Shown piece after piece: positions 24,895-33,275 of a stretch of 60,012 nt of DNA. Position 1 is the stretch's first letter, and each line of letters starts with the position of its first letter. The stretch is from contig CAAEUZ010000117.1 in the NCBI GenBank assembly GCA_900759385.1, forward strand, positions 1 through 60,012. Direction: 5' to 3'. Source of the stretch: an uncultured Oscillospiraceae bacterium (GTDB lineage: Bacteria; Bacillota; Clostridia; Oscillospirales; Oscillospiraceae). Position numbers and translations under genes: made by a program. A model generated the notes under the pieces. That model worked only from the letters and a program-made list of their open reading frames with translations, searched no databases and was not told where the DNA came from.

Positions 24895-25042
24895 GTACGG
24901 CATGGAACTTTTCCCACCGGCGATGCGCGGTATGGTCGAGATAGTGCGATACAATACAGTTGAGCAGACCACCGACGAGTTGACTTAGGCGGTGAAAAGC
25001 ATTCTGAATTATCTATACGCCGATTATGATATTTTATCTTAA
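24881..25042 (+). pseudogene. Remnant of a RelE/ParE-type toxin
   Basis: A GTG overlapping the antitoxin stop opens a frame reading ELFPPAMRGMVEIVRY, which matches the opening helix pattern of RelE/ParE toxins. It stops after 35 codons (TAG at 24986), then continues in frame with VKSILNYLYADYDIL, which looks like more of the same protein. The core and catalytic end are missing, so the toxin is dead. Confidence 0.55.
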
Positions 25043-25072
25043 TCATTTTTGCAAAAAATCACTGCCTTTCAT

Positions 25073-25101
25073 AAGTTTTTACCGTATATCCGTAAAAACT
25101 T
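25073..25101. repeat. Inverted repeat upstream of the DUF4143 promoter
   Basis: AAGTTTTTAC (25073-25082) and GTAAAAACTT (25092-25101) are perfect arms ending two bases before the -35 box of the next gene. It is a possible operator. Confidence 0.5.
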
Positions 25102-25102
25102 C

Positions 25103-25131
25103 TTGAATGCTCCGGCTTTTTTGGTTATACT
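25103..25131 (+). promoter_or_regulatory. Promoter of the DUF4143 ATPase gene
   Basis: TTGAAT (25103-25108) and TATACT (25126-25131) are spaced by 17 bases, 30 bases before the start codon at 25162. Confidence 0.65.
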
Positions 25132-25161
25132 ATGAACTATAGAGGCCGAGGAGGTAAAAGC

Positions 25162-26361
25162 ATGGTTCTGCGTCCGCAATATATGAACACGCTCAGGCAA
25201 TACCGCGATGTGCCGCTGGTGAAGATTCTGGCCGGCATAAGGCGCTGCGGCAAGTCCACCATACTGGAGATGCTGCGCGACGACCTTATAGCGGGCGGCG
25301 TTGCGGCCGACCACGTCATTTTTCTGCGTTATACCTCCGAGGATTTCGATGAGGGCATGACGGACAGAGATATGTACAAGGACATCCGCTCCCGAATGAC
25401 CGGCGAAGGGCGGTATTACCTGCTGCTGGACGAGGTGCAGGAGATTGAGGGCTGGGAGAAAGCCGTAAACAGCCTGCTTGAAAACGCCGACACGGACATA
25501 TATGTCACCGGCTCCAACTCCAAGCTGATGTCCAGCGAGATTTCCACCTATCTCACCGGGCGCTACGTCTCCATACCCGTTTACACCCTGTCTTTTGCCG
25601 AGTTCCTGGATTTCAGGCAGGGCGACCGGCGCTCAGTAAAAGAGCTGCTCAATGAGTATATCCGCATGGGCGGTTTCCCGATTGTGGCGCTGGGGAATTT
25701 TGACGAGCGCTCGGCTTACCAGATTGTCGAGGGCATATACACCTCTGTTGTCACCAACGACATAACCCGCCGTCACAACATCACAAACTACGACCTCTTC
25801 AACCGCGTGGTGAAGTACGTCGTTGAAAACGTCGGCAAGACCTTTTCTGCCAACGCGATTGTCAAGTTCCTGAAGAGCGAGGGGCGCTCGCTGTCCGTCG
25901 AGGCCGTCTACAACTATCTGAGCTGGCTGGAGAAGGCCTTTGTCATATACCGCTGCCAGCGCTACGATTTGCAGGGCAAGTCCGTACTGAAAACCCAGGA
26001 GAAGTTCTACCTGGCAGACCCGTCATTGAAATACTGTATCCTGGGCTTCAACCCCAAATCCATAGCGTCAATGCTGGAAAACGTCGTGTACTTCGAGCTG
26101 AGGCGGCGCGGCTATGAGGTGTATATAGGCAAGAATGAGAGCCGGGAGATAGACTTCGTAGCCGTGCGGCGCGACGAGCGTATCTATGTCCAGGTCTGCC
26201 GCCAGCTGCCGGAGGAGTCCGACCGTGAGGTAGCAAATCTCCTGGAGATAAAAGACCACTATCCCAAATACGTCGTAACACTCGACGAGCTCGCCGCCGG
26301 AAACATAAACGGCGTCAGAATAGTGCATCTGGCAGACTTCCTGCTGAGCGACTGGTATTGA
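25162..26361 (+). CDS. AAA-type ATPase with DUF4143
   Basis: A 399-residue ATP-binding protein. The AAA domain has a Walker A GIRRCGKST (about residues 22-30), a Walker B LLLDEVQEI (about 94) and a sensor-like TGSNSKL (about 124). The C-terminal DUF4143 domain (about 200-370) has a nuclease-like EIDFVA motif near 327. Such proteins are common in mobile and accessory DNA, and their role is unknown. It has its own promoter and GAGGAGG site, is monocistronic, and looks like an independent insertion between virD4 and the S1 gene. Confidence 0.85.
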   Translation: MVLRPQYMNTLRQYRDVPLVKILAGIRRCGKSTILEMLRDDLIAGGVAADHVIFLRYTSEDFDEGMTDRDMYKDIRSRMTGEGRYYLLLDEVQEIEGWEKAVNSLLENADTDIYVTGSNSKLMSSEISTYLTGRYVSIPVYTLSFAEFLDFRQGDRRSVKELLNEYIRMGGFPIVALGNFDERSAYQIVEGIYTSVVTNDITRRHNITNYDLFNRVVKYVVENVGKTFSANAIVKFLKSEGRSLSVEAVYNYLSWLEKAFVIYRCQRYDLQGKSVLKTQEKFYLADPSLKYCILGFNPKSIASMLENVVYFELRRRGYEVYIGKNESREIDFVAVRRDERIYVQVCRQLPEESDREVANLLEIKDHYPKYVVTLDELAAGNINGVRIVHLADFLLSDWY

Positions 26362-26462
26362 TAAATACGAATTCAGACTGTCCGTGAAGGTCAAACCACT
26401 CCTGCTACAGACATTCTAAAGATCCAAGACAGTAAAACATGACATATACAACTTACGCCTGC

Positions 26463-26488
26463 AAGCACCCCGAACGGGGTGCTTTTTT
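26463..26488 (+). terminator. Rho-independent terminator in the leader of the S1 gene
   Basis: AAGCACCCC pairs with GGGGTGCTT across GAAC and is followed by a run of T. It ends about 29 bases before the start of the S1 gene and 100 bases after the DUF4143 stop, so it can end that transcript or attenuate a following one. Confidence 0.8.
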
Positions 26489-26516
26489 CATACCCAAACC
26501 AAAGGAGGAACGTGAA

Positions 26517-27608
26517 ATGGATGAACTCTATATGGGCACGGAGGAGCGTCAGACCGAGTTGGAGACTGAACCTGATGAGCTCCGTGATGAGCCCGTCGGT
26601 CAGACTGAAACGGTGAGAGACACCTCTTCGGCAGAAGACGGCATGGATCCTGAAAGCGCCGCCGCTGGCTCGCATCAGTCTGGTACGCAGCGGCGGAGGG
26701 AGCGCAGAGTCCGGCCGGCTCCGGTCGTTTCCATCGACGACCGGCTCAGTGTGGAGACGGACGCGGACAAGGCTCGGGACGCGATGCTCGACCTCGTCGA
26801 GTCACTCAAAACCCGGCGCATACTCTCCGGCACCGTGCAGGGCATCGAGCGCCCCGGCGACGGGGCAAATTCCGTCGCAGTCATATACCATGGCGATTTC
26901 AAGGTGCTCATTCCCGCAGAGGAGATGGTCGAGATACCCGAGGACACCCGAGGCCGCTCGGTGAGCGGCGCGCTGCACTATATGCTCAACAAGCGGCTCG
27001 GAGCCGAGGTGGATTACATCGTCAAGGGCATCGACGGAGAAGCGAGCGTCGCGGTCGCGAGCAGGCTCGAGGCCATGGCGGCGAAGCGGCGGGAGTACTA
27101 TTTCGGCACGGATCGGGACGGAAACAACCTGCTGTATAACGGCGTGTGCGCTGAAGCACGCGTCGTTTCTGTTATCCGGGCAGGCATCTTTGCGGACGTG
27201 TTCGGCGTTGAGACGTACATCCCGCTGCGCGAGCTGAGCTACCAGCGGATGCTGGACGCCTCGGCGATCTACCAGCCGGGGCAGCGCATACTCGTGAAGC
27301 TCATGGACATAGACCGAAGCGACCGCAGCCACATCCGGGTCAGCGCCTCCATAAAGCGCGCCGGCGAGAACCCGTATGAGAGGGCGCTCAAGCGCTACTC
27401 GGTGGGCAACCGCTATGTCGGCACGGTGAGCATGGTGGATACGACCGGCGTGTTTGTCGCGCTCGACGGCGGCATCGACTGCTTGTGCAGCTATCCCAAG
27501 CGCGGGCGGCCGCCGCGCGGCTCGCGCGTGACTGTGCGCATACTCGGGATAAACAACGAGAGCAACCGCATCTGGGGCGCAATCACCCACATAGCTTCGC
27601 CCAGATAG
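26517..27608 (+). CDS. S1-domain RNA-binding protein of the ICE
   Basis: A 363-residue protein. The first 90 residues are acidic and disordered. The second half carries two S1-type OB folds, one at about 200-285 (GVCAEARVVSVIRAGIFADVFGVETYIPL) and one at about 297-360 (VGNRYVGTVSMVDTTGVFVALDGGIDCLC). S1 folds bind RNA or single-stranded DNA. Homologous-looking genes often precede the SpaA-like gene in clostridial ICEs (recollection). AAAGGAGG precedes the ATG. The frame also extends upstream through the terminator, but 26517 is the only sensible start. Confidence 0.8.
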   Translation: MDELYMGTEERQTELETEPDELRDEPVGQTETVRDTSSAEDGMDPESAAAGSHQSGTQRRRERRVRPAPVVSIDDRLSVETDADKARDAMLDLVESLKTRRILSGTVQGIERPGDGANSVAVIYHGDFKVLIPAEEMVEIPEDTRGRSVSGALHYMLNKRLGAEVDYIVKGIDGEASVAVASRLEAMAAKRREYYFGTDRDGNNLLYNGVCAEARVVSVIRAGIFADVFGVETYIPLRELSYQRMLDASAIYQPGQRILVKLMDIDRSDRSHIRVSASIKRAGENPYERALKRYSVGNRYVGTVSMVDTTGVFVALDGGIDCLCSYPKRGRPPRGSRVTVRILGINNESNRIWGAITHIASPR

Positions 27609-27624
27609 AAGATAGGAGGACAAA

Positions 27625-30600
27625 ATGAAAGCAAAAACGAAGAGATACATTTCACTTTTCCTGGCCATTGTGTTCTGCTTCAGCCTGCTGGGGACATTCC
27701 CGGCGTTCGCAGCGACGACTGTGCAGGCCTACATGGTAAACTACCCGCGTCAGAACGACCCTAACTATGGCGACAGCCGCTTCGGGCACTCGGCGAACTA
27801 CCTCATGAGCGGCTGGGCGTATGTGGCCTACGAGCGCATGACGCTGCACGCCATCGGCTCGTATAACGGGCAGATAGCGTACTGCATCGAGCCGGGCGTT
27901 GACCAGGACTCCGGCGACACGCTCACCTCGACGGACGAGAGCTACTGGGACAACTACCCCGCGAGCAGCAACGTGACCATCCCGCCGGAGACCATAAAGA
28001 CGCTGCTGGGTCGGGTTCTGACCTACGGCTACCACGGCAACATCTCGCAGGACTGGATGACTGGCAATGCCTCCGACGCCGACTCACTCAGCTACGCCAT
28101 CGCCACGCAGATGCTGGTCTGGGAGGTAGTGGTCGGCGAGCGCGACGCCAACTTTGACCACGTCGACCCCTCGGCCTACGGCAAGGGCGCGGTCATGGAC
28201 TACATCGGCGCGTCCAACCCGCTGCGTTCGCAGATTATGTCCTACTACAACCAGATTATAGAGAACATAAAGACGCACAACGTCATGCCCAGCTTCTGCG
28301 CGCCCTCGCGCGACTACGCCCGAGCCTACGAGCTGGAGCAGGACGGCAGCGAGTATACGCTCACGCTCACGGACAGCAACGGCGTGCTGGACAACTACGC
28401 CTTCAGCACCGATGTGCCGGGAATCAGCTTCTCCAAGAGCGGCAACCGCCTAACCATAACCTGCGACACTCCCACCGAGGAGACCATACTCGTCACCGCC
28501 GAGAAGCAGAACGCCTACAGCTCCTCCCTGGTAATCTGGTCTGACGGCACATGGAGCAAAGCGGGCGTGCAGGACACTATCACCTACGGCGAGAACGTCT
28601 CCGACCCTGTGAATGGCTACTTTGAGCTGGAGATGGACGCCGCCGGAGGATTGCGTATCGTCAAAACCTCCGAGGACGGCAATGCCTCCGGCATCGAGTT
28701 CACCATCACCGGCGAGGACTACTCCGAGCGCGTGCGCACCGGCAGCGACGGTACTATTGACGTCACCGGTCTAATGCCCGGCAGGTACACTGTCACCGAG
28801 ATAAACTCGGATGCGTACACGCCGCAGGACTTCCAGACCGTCACCATAGCCGGAGGCGAGAGCGCGGCCGTGACCTTTAACAATACGCTCAAGCGCGGTG
28901 CGCTGCAGGTGCGCAAGAGCGCCGAGGACAATTTCATTGAGGGCGTCACATTCCACCTCTACGGCACCTCGGCTTCGGGTCTTGAAGTGGACGAGTATGC
29001 CGTGACCGGCGCGGACGGCGTGGCTCACTTCGAAAACGTCCTAGTAAGCGGCAATACGCCCTACACCCTTGAGGAAGTAGACACCGCGGAGCGCTATGTC
29101 GTGCCGGAGAGCCAGACCGTGAGCATACTCTGGGACGACGTGGCTGAGCGCAGCTTCCACAACGTGCTCAAGAAGTTCTCCGTCACCGTCACCAAGACCG
29201 ACGCCGAGACCGGGTCCCCTCGCGGCGACGCCACGCTCGCCGGAGCGGCGTACGGCCTCTACCGCGGCGGCGAGCTTGTGGACACCTATTACACCGACGA
29301 AAACGGGCAGTTCACCACCGCAGAATACTCCTGCGGCGACGACTGGACTATACGCGAGATAAGCCCGTCCGAGGGCTATCTGCTCGACGAGAGCGTACAC
29401 AGCGTAGGCGCCGAGCCGGGGCAGTACACCGTGGAGCACAACGCGACGGCAATCGACGTCACTGAGGAGCTCATAGAGGGCAGTATCCGAATCATAAAAC
29501 ACATCGACGCGGCAGACGAGGACGTGGAAATAGTGCCTAGTGAGCCCACGCCGGAACCCACACCGGAGCCGACTCCGGAGCCAACGCCTGAGCCGTCGCC
29601 AGAAGCAACCATGGAGCCGTCTGAGGAACCTGATATGGAAAGTGCCGCATCCGGGAATGAGGGCAATCCCGTCCCGGACGACCCGGAAGCTCTCCCGTCG
29701 CCGTCCGAGGAACCGGAGACCAGCGAGCCGCCCGTTGAAGAGCCTGAAGAAAGCGAACCGCCGGTGGAGGAATCCCCGGAACAGAGCGAGCCTCCCGTCG
29801 AAGACCCCGAGCCGAGTGAACCTCCTGTTGAGGAAGACCCCACGCTCAGCCCGGAGCCTATAGATCCCGGCGACGTGGAGCTGGGCAGCAGCGGCGAGGC
29901 CATAGAGCAGCCTGAGGAGGGTGCGGTGTTCCAGATATACCTCGCCAGCGCCGGGAGCTATGAGGCCGCAGCCGAGGACGAGCGCGACATACTGACCACG
30001 GACGCGGACGGCATAGCGGTGTCCAAGTCCCTACCATACGGTCAGTACCGGGTACACCAGATAGACGGAATGCCCGGGCTGGAGTTTGCCCCGGACTTCA
30101 CCGTGTTTATCTCCGAGGACGGCAAGCTGTACTCATACATACTCAACGACGCACGCATCACGAGCCTCATACGCATTGAGAAGCGCGACGCTGAGACCGG
30201 GGATATAATAACCGCCGCAGGTTCGGGTTTTCAGATACGCGATCTCGCCACCGGAGAACTGGTCACTCAGACCGTGAACTACCCCTCGCCCTCGCGTATC
30301 ACCACATTCTACACCGACGACACCGGCACGCTCATGCTGCCGGAGGAGCTGCCCTACGGCGAGTACGAGCTGATTGAGGTAGCCGCCTGCCACGGCTACA
30401 TCCTCGACTCCACGCCGGTACCTTTCACGGTGGACGGCAGCGAGGACGTCGTCACCGTCGTCAAGTACAACTCCCTGCAGATGGGCGTTATACGCGTATC
30501 CAAGACCGGCGAGGTCTTCGCGTCCGTGACCGAGTCTGACGGGCTGTACGCCCCTGTATATGAGACCGGCAGGCTCGAGGGCGCCGCGTTCACCATCTCA

Positions 30601-32238
30601 GCCGCCGAGGACATGCTCGCTCCGGACGGCAGCGTGCGCATAGCGGCCGGCACGGTGGTCGACACTATAACTACCGGGTCTGACGGAACAGCTTCGAGCA
30701 AGGAGCTGTATCTTGGCAAGTACGTCATTACCGAGACGTCGGCGCCCAACGGCATGGTTCTGAACACCGAGCCGCAGACAGTAGAGCTGGCCTACGCCGG
30801 GCAGAACGTCAGTCTTGCCGAGCTCGAGGCCACGTTCCTCAATGAGCGCCAGCGGGTGCGGGTTTCGCTGAGCAAATCCATGGCATCGGATGAGAAGTTC
30901 AGCATCGGCACGAACGGCGAGATTTCCGCGGTCAGCTTTGGACTCTACGCGGCAGCCGACATCACTGCGGCAGACGGCGGCGTCATCCCGGCAGACGGGC
31001 TCATAGAAATAGCTCCCGTAAATGCCGGCGGGACGGCGGCTTTCACCAGCGATCTCCCGTTGGGCAGCTACTATGTGCAGGAGTACGCCACGGACAGCCA
31101 CTATATACTCAGCGACGAGCGCTACCCCGTCGAGTTCACATACGCCGGTCAGGACACGCCGCTTGTAAACGTGGCGGTCAACGACGGTGAGGCCATAGTG
31201 AACGAGCTGAAGTACGGCTCCGTTTCGGGTATGAAGCTCGACGAAAACGGCAAAGCCCTGCCCGGCGCGGTGTTTGGCCTGTTCCGCAGCGACGCCGCCG
31301 GGTTCGACGAGGAGAGCGCGCTCATGACGGCGACATCCGGCGAGGACGGAGTTTTCACCTTTGAAAATCTGCCCGTCGGGGACTACATCGTGTGCGAGCT
31401 GACGGCTCCCGCTGGCTATGTGCTCAGCGAGGAGCTGCATCAGGTTAGTATTGCGGAGGACGCACAGGTAATAGAGCTGGAGGTGACAAACGACCCCATT
31501 CGCGGAAGCATCACGCTCACCAAGTACGACGCTGACTACCCGGACAACCGGCTCACCGGCGCGGTGTTCGAGGTCTACCGCGATGTAAACGGCGACCGTA
31601 TTCTGGACAATGGCGACGAGCTGCTCGGCGAGATGGACAACGAGGGCGAGGGCGTCTACTGGATGCGCGAGCTGGAGGCGGGAGGCTATCTGGTCAGGGA
31701 AACCAAAGCCCCCGAGGGCTATGTCCTGGACGAGACCGCCTACTACGTCGAGATAACTACCGACGGCGAGGTCTGCGTTGTGGAAAACAAGGCCGGTGTC
31801 GGGTTCCTAAACCAGCCTCTGCGCGGGGCGCTGAAGATAGTAAAGACCACCGACGACGGCAGGGTCGAGGGATTTGCCTTCCGCGTCTCCGGCGTGAACG
31901 GCTACGACATGACTTTTACTACGGACGCCAACGGAGAAATTCTCATTGAAGGCCTCCGCATCGGCGAGTATGTGGTAACAGAGCTTGAAAACGGAGCCAG
32001 CGAGGGCTACGAGATAGCCGAGCCGGTCACCGTGACGCTGGTGGCGAACGAGACGCTCACCGTGAACGTACACAACAACAAGATAACCGTGGACGTGCCC
32101 AAGACCGGCGACGACAGCCTGACACCGTGGATTATTCTGATTGCAGCGGGTCTGGCGGGCATCGTAGGCGTGGGCGCGTACTGCTATTTTGGCGTCTACC
32201 GCAAAGGCAAGGGAGGCAAACGCAATGAGAAAGCGTAA
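27625..32238 (+). CDS. Giant thioester/Cna-B adhesin with VPKTG sorting signal
   Basis: A 1,537-residue surface protein. A signal peptide (about residues 1-30, cleavage near AFAA) is followed by a thioester domain with Cys in AYCIEPG (about 88) and Gln in ATQMLVWE (about 162); such domains attach covalently to host targets. About ten Cna-B/SpaA-like domains follow (about 345-1485), many with the Lys and Glu that form isopeptide bonds. A Pro/Glu/Ser-rich linker (about 635-765) with TPEP repeats splits one Cna-B unit. The end is VPKTGDDS, a membrane helix and a basic tail, a substrate for sortase. GGAGG precedes the ATG. It overlaps the next gene by 14 bases. It likely promotes attachment or mating contact. 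Confidence 0.9.
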   Translation: MKAKTKRYISLFLAIVFCFSLLGTFPAFAATTVQAYMVNYPRQNDPNYGDSRFGHSANYLMSGWAYVAYERMTLHAIGSYNGQIAYCIEPGVDQDSGDTLTSTDESYWDNYPASSNVTIPPETIKTLLGRVLTYGYHGNISQDWMTGNASDADSLSYAIATQMLVWEVVVGERDANFDHVDPSAYGKGAVMDYIGASNPLRSQIMSYYNQIIENIKTHNVMPSFCAPSRDYARAYELEQDGSEYTLTLTDSNGVLDNYAFSTDVPGISFSKSGNRLTITCDTPTEETILVTAEKQNAYSSSLVIWSDGTWSKAGVQDTITYGENVSDPVNGYFELEMDAAGGLRIVKTSEDGNASGIEFTITGEDYSERVRTGSDGTIDVTGLMPGRYTVTEINSDAYTPQDFQTVTIAGGESAAVTFNNTLKRGALQVRKSAEDNFIEGVTFHLYGTSASGLEVDEYAVTGADGVAHFENVLVSGNTPYTLEEVDTAERYVVPESQTVSILWDDVAERSFHNVLKKFSVTVTKTDAETGSPRGDATLAGAAYGLYRGGELVDTYYTDENGQFTTAEYSCGDDWTIREISPSEGYLLDESVHSVGAEPGQYTVEHNATAIDVTEELIEGSIRIIKHIDAADEDVEIVPSEPTPEPTPEPTPEPTPEPSPEATMEPSEEPDMESAASGNEGNPVPDDPEALPSPSEEPETSEPPVEEPEESEPPVEESPEQSEPPVEDPEPSEPPVEEDPTLSPEPIDPGDVELGSSGEAIEQPEEGAVFQIYLASAGSYEAAAEDERDILTTDADGIAVSKSLPYGQYRVHQIDGMPGLEFAPDFTVFISEDGKLYSYILNDARITSLIRIEKRDAETGDIITAAGSGFQIRDLATGELVTQTVNYPSPSRITTFYTDDTGTLMLPEELPYGEYELIEVAACHGYILDSTPVPFTVDGSEDVVTVVKYNSLQMGVIRVSKTGEVFASVTESDGLYAPVYETGRLEGAAFTISAAEDMLAPDGSVRIAAGTVVDTITTGSDGTASSKELYLGKYVITETSAPNGMVLNTEPQTVELAYAGQNVSLAELEATFLNERQRVRVSLSKSMASDEKFSIGTNGEISAVSFGLYAAADITAADGGVIPADGLIEIAPVNAGGTAAFTSDLPLGSYYVQEYATDSHYILSDERYPVEFTYAGQDTPLVNVAVNDGEAIVNELKYGSVSGMKLDENGKALPGAVFGLFRSDAAGFDEESALMTATSGEDGVFTFENLPVGDYIVCELTAPAGYVLSEELHQVSIAEDAQVIELEVTNDPIRGSITLTKYDADYPDNRLTGAVFEVYRDVNGDRILDNGDELLGEMDNEGEGVYWMRELEAGGYLVRETKAPEGYVLDETAYYVEITTDGEVCVVENKAGVGFLNQPLRGALKIVKTTDDGRVEGFAFRVSGVNGYDMTFTTDANGEILIEGLRIGEYVVTELENGASEGYEIAEPVTVTLVANETLTVNVHNNKITVDVPKTGDDSLTPWIILIAAGLAGIVGVGAYCYFGVYRKGKGGKRNEKA

Positions 32239-32776
32239 AGCCTTTGCCGCCATGCTCGCCGTCATGGCCATGTCGCTCATGGCTCTCAACGCCCATGCCG
32301 ACACCGACGGCACGGAGCTTCAGATTGTAGAGCCGTCACAGCTCACAATCCAGCTCGGCCCTGAATGGGCCGGTGTGGAGTTCCAGCTGCGCACCGACGC
32401 CGGGGTTTACCCCGGTACGGTTGTGGTGGATGAGTCCGGCGTGCTGAGCCTTGAGATAGGCGGCAGCAGCACATACGAGCTGTCCTGTCTCGGTTCCCCG
32501 CAGGCTGTGCCCACTCCGGAGCCGGAACCCAGCGAGGCGCCGGAGAGAGAGCAGCCCGAAACCGATCTGACTCCAACCCCGACGGATGCAGCCGCGCAAC
32601 CATCGGATGAAGGCGGTGACGAGCTGACCGTCTACGGAATACCTGTCGTACATCTCGCCATATTCGGCGGCGGGCTGCTGGCCGCAATCGTGCTGCTTAT
32701 AGCGCTCAGGTTCTCCCGGAGACGTCGGCGCTGCTGGGATGAGTACGACGAGGACGATGACGAGCTGTCAGACTGA
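32225..32776 (+). CDS. Small secreted, membrane-anchored ICE protein
   Basis: A 183-residue protein with a signal peptide (about residues 1-26, cleavage near AHA), a compact beta-rich domain (about 28-90), a Pro/Glu/Thr linker (about 95-140), a membrane helix (about 148-167), an RRRRR stop-transfer and a very acidic tail (DEYDEDDDELSD). It is co-translated with the giant adhesin and may be its membrane-bound partner or chaperone (inference). GGGAGG precedes the ATG. No named domain was recognised. Confidence 0.65.
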   Translation: MRKRKAFAAMLAVMAMSLMALNAHADTDGTELQIVEPSQLTIQLGPEWAGVEFQLRTDAGVYPGTVVVDESGVLSLEIGGSSTYELSCLGSPQAVPTPEPEPSEAPEREQPETDLTPTPTDAAAQPSDEGGDELTVYGIPVVHLAIFGGGLLAAIVLLIALRFSRRRRRCWDEYDEDDDELSD

Positions 32777-32865
32777 TTTTTTAACTGTCAGACCGAGATT
32801 GAGGCCTTAATTTTCGAAATTTCGAGATATTTTGTAACTTTTCTGTTAAATTCAATTCACGTGGC

Positions 32866-32894
32866 TTGACCTGAAATTGGAGCTGTGTTATGCT
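32866..32894 (+). promoter_or_regulatory. Promoter of the structured RNA
   Basis: TTGACC (32866-32871) and TATGCT (32889-32894) are separated by exactly 17 bases. No open reading frame with a ribosome binding site follows; a folded RNA and a terminator do. Confidence 0.7.
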
Positions 32895-32900
32895 GAAACC

Positions 32901-33137
32901 GTGGCAGGGGCTTGCGCTCAGGCTTTCAGGTACGGAGGATGGTACCCCTCGGTCAACGACCACACCACGCGGGTGTGGAACCCTGTTACGGATTCGCGCA
33001 ATGAGCAATCCACACGGCGCAAGCCACATCTGATTAAAAGAGCCGGAAGGCTGCTTTGACATCAGCAAGATGCGGAGACGATTCAGAACGTCTACCTTAG
33101 ACTCTTGCTTTGTCATGCAGTTTTCCGGCTCTTTTTG
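32901..33137 (+). ncRNA. Structured non-coding RNA, possibly raiA-motif
   Basis: About 237 nt with its own promoter and terminator. A long-range stem pairs GGCTTGCGC (near 32909) with GCGCAAGCC (near 33017). Inside are GGTAC/GTACC (near 32929-32945) and CCACACC/GGGTGTGG (32960-32978). The 3' end is a long hairpin, with AAAAGAGCCGGAA pairing to TTCCGGCTCTTTT and inner pairings CTGC/GCAG, AGCAAGA/TCTTGCT and AGACG/CGTCT, closing with a T-run. The central bases (GGTCAACGACCACACC, then a GTTACGG) look, from memory, like the raiA-motif RNA of Clostridia, which has tRNA-like loops. I cannot confirm that identity. It lies between an adhesin operon and an IS110 element. Confidence 0.6.
33036..33136 (+). 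terminator. Long terminal hairpin of the structured RNA
   Basis: AAAAGAGCCGGAA near 33036 pairs with TTCCGGCTCTTTT near 33123, enclosing further complementary blocks, and the run of T ends the RNA. It is unusually long for an intrinsic terminator and is probably also a functional domain. Confidence 0.6.
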
Positions 33138-33275
33138 CATATCTGGAGTCCTGCAAACAAAAGTCAATAGCTAAAGCGAAAAAAGTCCCGCAAGATTTGC
33201 AGGGCTGGAAAAGGGCATAACAGAACTGGCTGGAGAAAAACAGTCTCGCCAGCCTGAGTGAAAGTATTGAACTGT

